64,000 nucleotides of DNA from contig CAYQTL010000006.1 of assembly GCA_964420405.1 (NCBI GenBank), positions 62,001 through 126,000 of the forward strand, in the 5' to 3' direction. The position numbers were made by a program, and so were the translations under genes. The notes below the pieces were generated by a model. The model saw only the letters and a list, made by a program, of their open reading frames with translations. It was not told the origin of the DNA and ran no database searches. This DNA is from CAYQTL01 sp964420405. Lineage in GTDB: Bacteria; Acidobacteriota; Thermoanaerobaculia; Thermoanaerobaculales; Sulfomarinibacteraceae. The stretch's first letter is position 1. Every line of letters starts with the position of its first letter. Positions 1 to 10,117 of the stretch are shown piece by piece.

Positions 1-831
1 GTCCTCCACCACGACGTCGTCCCCGAGGTCGAAGGCGATCCGGCGCTCGAGACGGGGCGGGTCGGTCGCGAACACGGTGACGTCGTCGGAGCGGGCGCCG
101 GTGACCAGCACGTGTTGACCGTCGGGGGTCGCGACCGCCCGGATCGGGAAGGACGGGCTGTCGATGGTGGCGACCGTCTCGAGGGTCGTGGCGTCGAGCA
201 CGGTGACGGTGTCCTCGGCCCGGTTGGTCACCCACACCTGGGCGCCGTCCGGCGTCACCGCGACCCCCTCCGCGCCCTCGCCGGTGGCGACGTGGACGGG
301 GGCCGACCGGCCGCGGAGATCCAGGGCGGTCACGGTGCCGGATCCGATGTTGGCCACGAACGCGCGGCCGCCGTCCGGCGTCACCGCGACCATGTGGGAG
401 ATCTCCTGGTCGGTCGGCAGCACGCGTTCGACCTTCCTTGCCTCGATGTCGACGAGGAGCAGCGAGCGGCTCGCCTCGGTGGTGACCACCAGCTTCCGCG
501 GACCGACGAACCGCATCCCGTGGGGCCGGCGGTGCTCGCCGAGGTCCACCGTCTGCACCACCTCGCCGGCGGCTACGTCGACCACCGTCAGCGAGCTCCC
601 CGGGGCGTCCCGTGTGCCGTAGTCGCCGACCACGGCGAGCATGCCGTCAGGGCTCACCGCGACCTCGTGCGGGCCGTTCCCTGTCGCCACCGTGACCCGC
701 ACCTCGCCGGAGCCGAGGTCGACGAGCGACGCGGTCGCCTCGGACTTGTTCGCGACCACCAGCGTGGCGGCGGATGCGCCCGAGGCACTCAGCAGCAGGG
801 CGAGAACCAGCGTCCTGGGGTCGACTCGCAT
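1..831 (-). CDS. Secreted YVTN-type beta-propeller protein (3' end outside window)
   Basis: The reading frame runs off the left edge, so the C-terminus is missing (277 codons seen). The N-terminus (MRVDPRTLVLALLLSASGASA) looks like a cleaved signal peptide, so the protein is probably periplasmic or secreted. The rest is made of repeats of about 40-45 residues with the recurring pattern VAVTPDG...VWVTN / AFVANIGSGTVTALD, typical of YVTN/lactonase-like propellers. These often bind or process small molecules or act as scaffolds; no catalytic function can be assigned. The start is supported by GGGAGG seven bases upstream of the ATG. It is divergent from the TetR gene at 923 and shares a 91-bp intergenic region with it, so that regulator may control it. 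Confidence 0.8.
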   Translation of the reverse strand, partial: MRVDPRTLVLALLLSASGASAATLVVANKSEATASLVDLGSGEVRVTVATGNGPHEVAVSPDGMLAVVGDYGTRDAPGSSLTVVDVAAGEVVQTVDLGEHRRPHGMRFVGPRKLVVTTEASRSLLLVDIEARKVERVLPTDQEISHMVAVTPDGGRAFVANIGSGTVTALDLRGRSAPVHVATGEGAEGVAVTPDGAQVWVTNRAEDTVTVLDATTLETVATIDSPSFPIRAVATPDGQHVLVTGARSDDVTVFATDPPRLERRIAFDLGDDVVVED

Positions 832-849
832 GGCACGTCCTCCCGGCCA

Positions 850-891
850 GTCAACCTGCTGCCCCCGAGCCGTCTTCCCCGGCAGGTTGAC
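850..891. promoter_or_regulatory. Inverted repeat in divergent promoter region, candidate TetR operator
   Basis: Perfect 10-bp arms GTCAACCTGC (850-859) and GCAGGTTGAC (882-891) are separated by 22 bp, about 32 bp centre to centre or three helical turns. The right arm overlaps a TTGACG -35 (887-892) that with a 17-bp spacer faces TAATGT (910-915), seven bases before the ATG of the TetR gene. The position between a divergent gene pair and on top of the regulator's own promoter fits an autoregulatory operator. That role is inference. Confidence 0.5.
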
Positions 892-922
892 GCCGGCCGA
901 TATTCGAGTTAATGTTATTCAC

Positions 923-1519
923 ATGAATACGGGTCCACGACATGCCCGCCGGTACCGCATGCGGGTCCGCGCCGAGTCCGCCGCGGCGACCGGGCGGCGC
1001 ATCCTGGACGCCGCGATCCGGCATTTCGGGGGGCGACCGTACGACGACGTGACCCTCAACGACGTGGCGGAGGAGGCGGGAGTCACCGTGCAGACGGTCC
1101 TGCGGCGCTTCGGCTCCAAGGAGGGCCTGGTCGACGCCGCCGCCGAGCGCGGCGCGGAGCAGGTCCGGGCGGCGCGATGGGCGACGTCCCAGGGCGACGT
1201 CGACGCGGCGGTGCGGGGGCTCGTGGAGCACTACGAGCAGTGGGGCGACCGCAGCCTGCGCTTGCTCGCCCAGGAGGAGCGGGTCCAGGCCCTGCGGCGC
1301 GTCACCGACGCGGGCCGCCGGCTCCACCACGAGTGGGTCGAGCATGCCTTCCGGCCGCAGCTCGAGGCCGTGTCCGGGGCGCGCCTGCGGCGGCTTCGCG
1401 CTCAGCTGATCGCCGTGACGGACGTGTACGTCTGGAAGATTCTCCGCCGGGACCTGGGGCTGGGCCCCGCCGAGACCGCCCGGGCGATCCGCGAGCTGGT
1501 CGCCTCGGTCGTCGGGTGA
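923..1519 (+). CDS. TetR/AcrR-family transcriptional regulator
   Basis: A 198-aa protein of normal TetR length. The N-terminal helix-turn-helix spans roughly residues 15-65 (ATGRRILDAAIRHFGGRPYD, then VTLNDVAEEAGVTVQTVLRRFGSKEGL). This matches the family's pattern of helix 1, the G/Y-x-x-T turn, and the recognition helix ending in FGSKEGL. The C-terminal helical ligand-binding part is not recognisable to a particular ligand. ATG at 923 is chosen because the frame has a promoter-like sequence (TTGACG-17-TAATGT) ending seven bases before it; there is no Shine-Dalgarno, so the message may be leaderless. It lies 10 bp before the glycosyltransferase gene and probably forms an operon with it, which suggests control of a glycosylation or resistance function. 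Confidence 0.85.
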   Translation: MNTGPRHARRYRMRVRAESAAATGRRILDAAIRHFGGRPYDDVTLNDVAEEAGVTVQTVLRRFGSKEGLVDAAAERGAEQVRAARWATSQGDVDAAVRGLVEHYEQWGDRSLRLLAQEERVQALRRVTDAGRRLHHEWVEHAFRPQLEAVSGARLRRLRAQLIAVTDVYVWKILRRDLGLGPAETARAIRELVASVVG

Positions 1520-1529
1520 GGAGGAGCCG

Positions 1530-2771
1530 ATGGCGAAGGTCCTGGCGTACACCTCTCCCACCCGCGGGCATCTCTACCCCCTGGTCCCCACGCTCGACGA
1601 GCTGTGCCGGCGGGGGCACGAGGTGGCGGTGCGCACGATGGCTTCCGAGGCCTGGCGCCTGTCCGCGAAAGGCTGGTCGGCGCGAGCCGTCGACCCGGCT
1701 GTGGAGGCTCGCGAGATCGACGACTGGAAGGCCCGCACCCAGCCGGGGGCGCTGCTGGCGGCGGGCCGCACCTTCCTCGACCGCGGCGGTCACGAGATCG
1801 GCGATCTGCGGCGAGCCATCGGGCTCGAGCGTCCGGACCTGCTCGTGGTGGACGTCAACAGCTGGGGGGCGGCGGCCGCCGCAGAGGCGTCGGGCCTTCC
1901 ATGGGCCTCGTTCGCGCCGTACTTCATGCCGGTCCGGGCTCCCGGGGTTCCGCCGTGGGGCCTCGGCCTTCCTCCGCGACAGGACCTCCTGGGACGGTGG
2001 CGGGACGCGGTGCTGTGGAAGGTCGTCGAGGGGCTCTTCGACCGTGCGCTGCCCGGGCTGAACGAGCTGCGTGCCGAGGTCGGCGTGGCGCCGTTCCGGC
2101 ATGTGCCGGAGCTCGCGACCCGTGCGCCTCTGGCGCTGATGCTCACGGCCGAGCCCTTCGAGTACCCACGGTCCTGGCCGCCGAACGTCCGCCTGGTCGG
2201 TCCGGGCCTGTGGGAGCCGGAGGGGGAGGAGCCGACCCGCCCGAAGGACGACGGTCGCCCCCTGGTGCTGGTCACCTGCTCGACCGAGTATCAGGACGAC
2301 GGCAGCCTGGTCCAGGTCGCGCTCACGGCCCTGGCCGACGAGGCGGTCCGCGTCGTCGCGACCACCGGCCCGCTCGACCCGGATGCGCTCCCCAGGCCGG
2401 CGAACGCCAGGGTGGAGCGGTTCCTGCCGCACGGCCCGCTCCTGCGGACGGCCGCGTGCGTGGTGTGCCACGGCGGCATGGGAATCACGCAGAAGGCGCT
2501 GGCAGCCGGCGTGCCGGTGTGCGTCGTCCCGTTCGGTCGCGACCAGGTCGAGGTGGCGCGGCACGTCGAGGTCGCCGGCGCCGGAACGAGGGTGTCGCCA
2601 CGTCGGCTGAGCCCTGCGCGGCTTCGCAGCGCGGTCCACGGGGCGATCGCGCGGCGTCCCGCGGCAGCACGCATCGCGGAGGCGTTCCGCCGCGCAGGCG
2701 GTGCGCCCGCTGCCGCCGATGCGCTCGAGAAGCTCCTCGCGAACGGAGCGCCCGGAGGTCGGAGGGCATAG
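1530..2771 (+). CDS. GT1-family (MGT-like) glycosyltransferase
   Basis: A 413-aa protein of the UDP-glycosyltransferase/MGT type. The N-terminal MAKVLAYTSPTRGHLYPLVP is the acceptor-side Rossmann start of macrolide-glycosyltransferase relatives. The C-terminal donor half has ERFLPHGPLLRTAACVVCHGGMGITQKALAAGVPVCVVPFGRDQ, the family's sugar-nucleotide-binding segment with the conserved His-Gly-Gly and the D-Q pair. It probably transfers a sugar to a small hydrophobic acceptor in the cytoplasm; donor and acceptor are unknown. GAGGAG precedes the ATG. Its last codons (GG-R-R-A-stop) lie inside the repeat at 2754-2850, so the repeat appears to have supplied the present C-terminus. Confidence 0.82.
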   Translation: MAKVLAYTSPTRGHLYPLVPTLDELCRRGHEVAVRTMASEAWRLSAKGWSARAVDPAVEAREIDDWKARTQPGALLAAGRTFLDRGGHEIGDLRRAIGLERPDLLVVDVNSWGAAAAAEASGLPWASFAPYFMPVRAPGVPPWGLGLPPRQDLLGRWRDAVLWKVVEGLFDRALPGLNELRAEVGVAPFRHVPELATRAPLALMLTAEPFEYPRSWPPNVRLVGPGLWEPEGEEPTRPKDDGRPLVLVTCSTEYQDDGSLVQVALTALADEAVRVVATTGPLDPDALPRPANARVERFLPHGPLLRTAACVVCHGGMGITQKALAAGVPVCVVPFGRDQVEVARHVEVAGAGTRVSPRRLSPARLRSAVHGAIARRPAAARIAEAFRRAGGAPAAADALEKLLANGAPGGRRA

Positions 2772-2850
2772 ATGGTGGATGGACTTCGGGCGCCCCACGA
2801 CGCCCGCAAGGCATCGCCGATCCGCTCCGTGCGCCTACCCATGTACGCCC
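2754..2850. repeat. Decayed copy of palindromic element (relative of 11914-12081)
   Basis: From 2754 the sequence GGAGGTCGGAGGGCATAGAT and the following bases up to about 2792 match the left end of the element at 11914-12081 with only a few differences. Inner arms CTTCGGGCG and CGCCCGCAAG form a hairpin, and the outer arm GGGCATAGATGG pairs imperfectly with CCATGTACGCCC near 2839-2850. The long internal arm of the other copy is missing. The element sits between the convergent ends of the glycosyltransferase and UspA genes and contains the glycosyltransferase stop codon. It might now work as a bidirectional terminator (inference). Confidence 0.6.
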
Positions 2851-2857
2851 CGCGGGA

Positions 2858-3289
2858 TCACCTCACGACCAGCACGGGGCAGGGCGCCCGGTGGGTGAGG
2901 GCGTTGGAGACACTGCCGAGGAACAGCTCGCGCTCGGGCGACCGGCCCCTGGTGCCGGCCACCACCAGGTCGACCTTCAGGTTGGTGGCGAGCTCGACGA
3001 TCTCACGGGCCGGGTTGCCGAGCAGGGTGACCTGCTCGATCCGGCCCCGATGCGCCGCGAGGGCCTCGGACGTCCGCTCCAGGATCGGCCGCGCCGCGGC
3101 GCGGACCCGCTCGTCGGCGGCGTCGGCGGGCAGCTCGACCAGGCCTTCGAGGCATTCACGGTCGTCGGGAAGAGGGAACACGTAGATCACGAAGATCTCG
3201 TCCTCGGGTCGCGGGCAGGCGTGGTCCACGAGGAAGCGTGCGGCCTTGAGGCTCGCCCGCGAGCCGTCGGTGGCGACGATGTATCTCAT
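2858..3289 (-). CDS. Universal stress protein, UspA family
   Basis: A 143-aa single-domain protein of the usual UspA length. It starts MRYIVATDGSRASLKAARFLV (family V-x-x-D-G-S start). It ends with the ATP-binding signature G-x2-G-x9-G-S, here GTRGRSPERELFLGSVSNAL, followed by HRAPCPVLVVR. The nucleotide loop is intact, so an ATP-binding (UspFG/MJ0577-like) form is likely. The start codon overlaps the stop of the flavin-reductase remnant by four bases. The cNMP-binding gene lies just upstream on the same strand, so the three may once have formed one operon. Confidence 0.9.
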   Translation of the reverse strand: MRYIVATDGSRASLKAARFLVDHACPRPEDEIFVIYVFPLPDDRECLEGLVELPADAADERVRAAARPILERTSEALAAHRGRIEQVTLLGNPAREIVELATNLKVDLVVAGTRGRSPERELFLGSVSNALTHRAPCPVLVVR

Positions 3290-3684
3290 GGTGGAGTCCT
3301 CCCGGGCCGTCCCACGGTCCTGGCGGCGGTGGACGCGGCGGTGAATCCACTGCGGGTGGCGTCGAGGATCTGTCCCGGCCGGAGGGCGTCGCCGACCACG
3401 TGGACCGGCACTCCGTCGCGCTCCAGCGAGTCGGAGATCGGGTCCCGCGAACGGTGGCCGACGGCCACCAGCACCGAGTCCACGGGCTCCTCGACGATCT
3501 CTCCGGCCAGGCCGTCCTTCGCGAGGACGGCGCAGCGGCCGTCGAGGCGCACCAGGCGGGTCGAGGTGTGGATCGTCACCGGCAGACCGGAGAGTCGACC
3601 GAGGTTCATCTTCCGGGTCACGGCCTCCATGTCGCGAATGCGATGTCGCTCACGCGACGTCGCCCGGGCGGTGCAAGGCTCCAC
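3286..3684 (-). pseudogene. C-terminal fragment of an enoate/2,4-dienoyl-CoA reductase-type flavoprotein
   Basis: About 130 codons are open. The segment VDSVLVAVGHRSRDPISDSL...VHVVGDALRPGQILDATRSGFTAA resembles the last part of the FAD/NAD(P)H domain of FadH/old-yellow-enzyme-type reductases (compare the family's V-x-x-I-G-D-x-x-x-P-R-x-I-L-D-A). An intact enzyme is about 650 aa with an N-terminal FMN barrel, which is absent here, and the frame's 5' end overlaps the 3' end of the cNMP-binding gene. I call it a gene remnant. A short expressed protein is possible but would lack the catalytic barrel. Confidence 0.55.
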
Positions 3685-4144
3685 TGTGCAGGGGAACCGC
3701 CTCGGCGATCGTCCGCAGCTTCTCCATCGCGGCCAGGTACCGCTTGAAGTAGGTCCTCGAGATCAGACGCTGGATCTGGAGCCCCGTGACGGGATCGGAT
3801 CGCATGACCCGGTCCAGCCCCTGCGAGGTCACCTTGAGGAGGGTCGCGTCGCTCGCGCAGACGGCGGTCAGCGTGTACTCGGGAATGTCGAAGCAGACGC
3901 AGGACCCGAACAGAGCTCCCGTGTGCAGGTCCTCGATGTGCAGGAAGAAGTCGTTGGCGCGCGGCAGCTGCAGCCTGACGCTGCCGTCGAGGACGGCGTA
4001 CAGCGAGTCCGACGGCTCACCTGACCGGAAGACGGTCTCACCCGCCCTGAACGAGACGACCTCGGAGACGTCGCTGAGTGCGCTGACCTCCTCGGGGTGG
4101 AGGAAGCTGAAGACCTCGTGGCTCGAGAGTGCTGCGGCGTCCAT
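3650..4144 (-). CDS. Stand-alone cyclic-nucleotide-binding (CRP-like sensor) domain protein, no HTH
   Basis: A 164-aa protein. Residues about 10-130 form a cNMP-binding beta-roll: FLHPEEVSALSDVSEVVSFR, AGETVFRSGEPSDSLYAVLDG, then LHTGALFGSCVCF. The phosphate-binding cassette is degenerate: the usual F-G-E...R-(T/S) is here FGSCVCFDIPEYT, with no obvious Arg. The CRP DNA-binding HTH is missing; the protein ends after a helix. It may sense another ligand or act as a protein partner. The start at 4144 is chosen for GGAG seven bases upstream and because the longer frame is Pro/Arg-rich without domain character. Confidence 0.75.
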   Translation of the reverse strand: MDAAALSSHEVFSFLHPEEVSALSDVSEVVSFRAGETVFRSGEPSDSLYAVLDGSVRLQLPRANDFFLHIEDLHTGALFGSCVCFDIPEYTLTAVCASDATLLKVTSQGLDRVMRSDPVTGLQIQRLISRTYFKRYLAAMEKLRTIAEAVPLHSGALHRPGDVA

Positions 4145-4466
4145 GTCGTGACTCCTTTCGGCTCCGCCGGCGCGGATCATCCCCGCCGCCGTCGCTGGTG
4201 GTGGAGGCACGGGCCGTGCCAGGCGACGGAAGCGGGGGGCTGATCTCTGCAACTCCCTTCGGTGCCACCCTTCCGCCGCCGGAGGCGGGTTCTCGGTCGG
4301 TGCCGGTCGTCGTGGACAAACGCAGGAACGCTACGCAAGGGCGGACGAGGGTGGCGGAACCGATACCATGTCCGGAGGCGGTCGTCCCCCCGGCAGCCGT
4401 GGCGCACGACCGCCTGCCGCGACCGTCCGGCTCGAGAGCGGACGACGGGTCCCGGGCGACGCGGCG
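4145..4466. other. Intergenic region with no recognisable gene
   Basis: This is 322 bp of high-GC sequence between two minus-strand genes. It holds the ribosome binding site of the cNMP-binding gene at its left end. Short open frames on both strands are low-complexity (Arg/Pro/Gly) and I see no family in them. No clear promoter or hairpin was found. Confidence 0.4.
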
Positions 4467-7400
4467 CTAGCGCACCGTCGGCACCTGGAAGACCGGGTCG
4501 CCGGTGCGGCTGTCGATCACCGACAGGAAGGCGTCGACCGAGCTCCCGGCGACCGGCTCGACGACGAGCGTGCCGCCCTCGATCACGACCGCGCCGAACA
4601 GCTCCGAGACGCGGTCGAGCTGGACGACCTCGCCGGCGGACAGCACGATCTCGTGGTCGGTTCCCACCGGGTCGCCGTCCGCGTCGAGGAGCCGCAGGGA
4701 CACGGTGACCGCCGACGCGACCGGGTTGGTGAGGCCGAGGTTGGAGCGGAAGCGGTCATTCTGCGTCACGCCGACCAGAAAGCCCCGCGACCCCAGCAGG
4801 ATCGAGGAGCCCCGGGGCTGCAGCGGAATGAGCTGGCCGTAGGTTCCTGTCGTCGTCTGGTTGAACGTGCGGCCGCTGATCAGGGTGCTCCTGAGCGCCC
4901 GCACGCGGACACTGATGGCGCCGGAGCCCATGCCGAACACGTCGTGCAGGACATCCCCGAGCACCCGCACCTCGAACGGCTGCAACGAGAGGGTCACCGT
5001 CTCGGGCTGGGGATTCGCCTGCCCGCGGACCAGCCGCTCGAGCACCACCGACGAGCTCGACGCAGCGGTGTTGACCAGCACGAGCTCGCTCTTCCAGTCC
5101 GTTCCCGCCGCCCCCGAGACCCGCGCCAGGCCCTGCATCACGCCCGACACGACACCACCCCGGGGCTCCTCGGCGGGCCGGTACACCGGATCGCCGGTCG
5201 TCGCGTCGACCGTCGATCCGTACGCCATGAAGTCGCCGTCGGGGCTCGTCAGCCGGACCCACGCCGCGTCCACGGCGCCCGAGACCACGTCACGCAGGAC
5301 CCGGTTGCGCTGGATGGAGCCCCGGGCGGGGACGTCGTACGTGGCGGTGCCGAGGAGCGCGCCGCCGGTGCCGAAGAACTCGGCGCGGACGGTGATCCCG
5401 TGCCCGGAGGTGTTGACCAGGCCGAGGTTCGACCGGGCGGCCGGACCTTCCACGAGCCCGGTGACGCAGGCCGTCTGGCCGGGGCCGAGTCGGGACTCCA
5501 CCGCGGCTGCCGGGATCGACTGCCCGAATGTGCCGTCGGTGGTCGTGTTGTAGGTCCTGGTGGCGATGGCGAGGGGCTGGCCCGCCTCGATGAGCAGCGA
5601 CGCCGCGGACCCGCTCGGGAGGCCGAACAGCCCGCCGAGGACGTCCTCGGCGAGCTCGGTCGCCATCACCGGCACCCTGAAGGTGCGCCGGGACGGGGAC
5701 GGGTTGGCCTGGTCCCGCAGCCACGCCCGGACCGTGACCGTCGCCGGTGCATCGCCGAGGTTCGTGACGACGAGATCGGAGCGCCAGTCCGTGCCCGCCT
5801 GGCCGGCGAGCGTGGCGGTGGCCGGAACGAGGGCGCCGGCGATGCCGGGAACGAGGGCCTCGCCCCAGTGGAGGATGACGCCGTTGCGTCCCACCGCCCA
5901 GGCTTCGTCGGGGGACACCGTGACGACGTCGAGCAGGTCGTTGCCGGTGGGGGAGGGTACGTTCTGCCACAGGTTGTCATACAGCCGGCGCGTGAATCCA
6001 TCCTCTCCCACCATCCAGCCGGACGATCCGGAGCCGAACGGGCGGACGTCGACCGCGTTGAGCTTCGGCGTGTCGGCAGGCAGGCTCATCTCGATCCAGC
6101 TGCGCCCGTTGTACTGGAGGGCCGCCCCGCTGCCGTACTGGCCGCCGACAGCGTAGCCCCGGTCGGTGGAGACCATGCTGACGCCGCCGAAGCTGCCGAC
6201 GTCGGGGACGTCGACCGAGCTCCACGAGGACCCGTCGTAGTGGGCCATCACCTCCCCGGCGTAGCCCGCGGCCCACACGTCGTGCGGCCCCGCGGCGGCG
6301 ATGGACTGGAAGGTGGTGTCGACGGGAGACTGGACCGGCGTCCACCGGGAGCCGTCCCAGTGTTGGAGGGTGTCCCACCCTGTCGCCCAGCCCTCGCCGG
6401 CACCGGTCATCACCATGTCGGTGGTGTTCTCGCTGTCCTGGAACGTGGTCCAGGCCATGCCGTCCCAGTGGAAGAAGGCCCGGGATCCCTGGGCCCAGCC
6501 GTCGTCGGGCCCGGTCATGGCGATGCTCCCGAAGGAGTACGCGCCGCCGGGGACCGGCACCCAGCGCCCGCCCGTCCAGCGGAGGATACTGTCGCCGGAG
6601 CCCACCGCCCAGAGGTCGTCGGTGGTCCCGGGCGTGAGGGCGATCCGGCTCACGGTTCGCAGCATCGGGCTGTTGAGCGGCGTCCACTCGACGCCGTCCC
6701 AGCGCAGGATGACCCCGCTGGCGCCGACGATCCATCCGAGGTCCGGTGACGCGAAGGCGACGGCCTCGAAGTCGATGCAGCCCACGGGGCTCGGCAGGAC
6801 CTGCCAGGAGCTGCCGTCCCAGTGCAGCAGCGCGCCGCACTTGCCGACGGCCCACACGTCGTCGTCGGCCACCGCGGCCACGCCGAGCAGCCAGTCCGTG
6901 GTGACGGGCTGCTCGGTGGTCCAGGTCGAGCCGTTCCAGTGGTGCATGCTGCCGTAGTCGCCGACCGCCCAGCCGTCGCCGGGCCGCGACAGGCTGACGG
7001 CGGTGACCGGATGCTCGACGGTGGCGAAGACCTCCCAGGACGAACCGTCCAACCGGTACAGCACGCCGTCGCCGAGGGACGACACCGCCGCCCATCCCGT
7101 GCCCGAGCCCTTCAGCTCGATGTCCTTCAGGACGCCGTTGTAGCGCTGGTCGGACTCGTCCCAGCCCCAGCCGGTGTACTCCAGGAAGGTCCCGAATCCC
7201 ATCCAGTCCGCGCCCGCCCAGGCCTTCGGCGGGCTGGTGCCTGGCTGCACCGCAACCGCCCGGACCTGGTCGTCGGCGTCGGTGACGCCGTAGACCCCGG
7301 ACCAGCCGCTGCCGTCGAACACGAGGAGCCGGCCCTCGTCACCGACCGCCCATCCCAGGCTCGGCCCCGCCATCGCGATGTCCACCAGCCGGGCGGAGGT

Positions 7401-7646
7401 CCCGGTGTCCACGGCCTCCCAGGAGGCGCCGGCGCCGCGCAGCACGGTACCCCCGCCGCCCGCCGCCCATACCGTCGCGCCGCGGCTGCCGGGCACGACC
7501 GAGAGCGCGGACAGCAGGTTCCGGCACGGGTCGGGCTGGCCGGGACCCCAGCACCGCCACTCGGGAGCGTCCGCACCTACGAGCGCCGCCGCGCCGAGTG
7601 CGGCCGTCAGGACGATCAGGTATCGGACCGATCGGGAACACGTCAT
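4467..7646 (-). CDS. Large secreted beta-propeller protein with two C-terminal repeat modules
   Basis: A 1059-aa protein. A signal peptide (MTCSRSVRYLIVLTAALGAAAL, then VGADA) indicates export. Residues about 40-620 are repeats of about 45 aa with a core like GWAVGDEGRLLVFDGSGW / DVWAVGKCGALLHWDGSSW, a BNR/YCF48-type propeller probably making two propellers. Residues about 625-1059 hold tandem modules with the core TLAGQAGTDWRSDLVVTNLG...FGLPSGSAASLLI...TYNTTTDGTFGQSIP, repeated as VSGAAGTDWKSELVLVNTAA...TFNQTTTGTYGQLIP. The same module occurs in the protein at 24998-26374. Function is unknown; a surface or matrix role is likely. No catalytic motif was seen. Confidence 0.8.
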   Translation of the reverse strand: MTCSRSVRYLIVLTAALGAAALVGADAPEWRCWGPGQPDPCRNLLSALSVVPGSRGATVWAAGGGGTVLRGAGASWEAVDTGTSARLVDIAMAGPSLGWAVGDEGRLLVFDGSGWSGVYGVTDADDQVRAVAVQPGTSPPKAWAGADWMGFGTFLEYTGWGWDESDQRYNGVLKDIELKGSGTGWAAVSSLGDGVLYRLDGSSWEVFATVEHPVTAVSLSRPGDGWAVGDYGSMHHWNGSTWTTEQPVTTDWLLGVAAVADDDVWAVGKCGALLHWDGSSWQVLPSPVGCIDFEAVAFASPDLGWIVGASGVILRWDGVEWTPLNSPMLRTVSRIALTPGTTDDLWAVGSGDSILRWTGGRWVPVPGGAYSFGSIAMTGPDDGWAQGSRAFFHWDGMAWTTFQDSENTTDMVMTGAGEGWATGWDTLQHWDGSRWTPVQSPVDTTFQSIAAAGPHDVWAAGYAGEVMAHYDGSSWSSVDVPDVGSFGGVSMVSTDRGYAVGGQYGSGAALQYNGRSWIEMSLPADTPKLNAVDVRPFGSGSSGWMVGEDGFTRRLYDNLWQNVPSPTGNDLLDVVTVSPDEAWAVGRNGVILHWGEALVPGIAGALVPATATLAGQAGTDWRSDLVVTNLGDAPATVTVRAWLRDQANPSPSRRTFRVPVMATELAEDVLGGLFGLPSGSAASLLIEAGQPLAIATRTYNTTTDGTFGQSIPAAAVESRLGPGQTACVTGLVEGPAARSNLGLVNTSGHGITVRAEFFGTGGALLGTATYDVPARGSIQRNRVLRDVVSGAVDAAWVRLTSPDGDFMAYGSTVDATTGDPVYRPAEEPRGGVVSGVMQGLARVSGAAGTDWKSELVLVNTAASSSSVVLERLVRGQANPQPETVTLSLQPFEVRVLGDVLHDVFGMGSGAISVRVRALRSTLISGRTFNQTTTGTYGQLIPLQPRGSSILLGSRGFLVGVTQNDRFRSNLGLTNPVASAVTVSLRLLDADGDPVGTDHEIVLSAGEVVQLDRVSELFGAVVIEGGTLVVEPVAGSSVDAFLSVIDSRTGDPVFQVPTVR

Positions 7647-7760
7647 CGAGGTCCTCCCCGGCCGCCGGTCCGCGTGCCCCGGCGTCGCCGTTCGTCACCG
7701 CATGGTCAGCAAACGACGTGCCGGGCCCGACGCGCATCCCCGTCCCCGACGGGGGTGGAG

Positions 7761-7778
7761 ATGCACCCGGGGGTGCAT
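7761..7778. repeat. Short perfect inverted repeat, possible operator or hairpin
   Basis: ATGCACCC-GG-GGGTGCAT, with 8-bp arms and a 2-bp centre. It lies in the 268-bp gap between the start of the propeller gene (ATG at 7646, minus strand) and the end of katG, about 115 bp upstream of the propeller start. It could be an operator for that gene. Nothing else in the gap was recognised apart from the katG terminator. Confidence 0.35.
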
Positions 7779-7864
7779 GGGCGCACCGGAAGGGACCGTC
7801 CGTTGGGCGGTCGCACGGCTCGGTCCCGCGGCTGGTCCATCGCGAGCAGCGTGGAAAACGGAAA

Positions 7865-7892
7865 CGGCCCGGGCGGTCTCCCGCTCGGGCCG
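7865..7892 (-). terminator. Rho-independent terminator of katG
   Basis: On the minus strand the 12-bp stem CGGCCCGAGCGG/CCGCCCGGGCCG (one G-U type mismatch) with a GAGA loop is followed by TTTCCGTTTTCC. It lies 22 bp after the katG stop codon. Confidence 0.7.
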
Positions 7893-7914
7893 CTCCGATG
7901 TCGCGACGGGGGAA

Positions 7915-10104
<2,190 letters not shown>

Positions 10105-10117
10105 GTCGTCTACCCCC

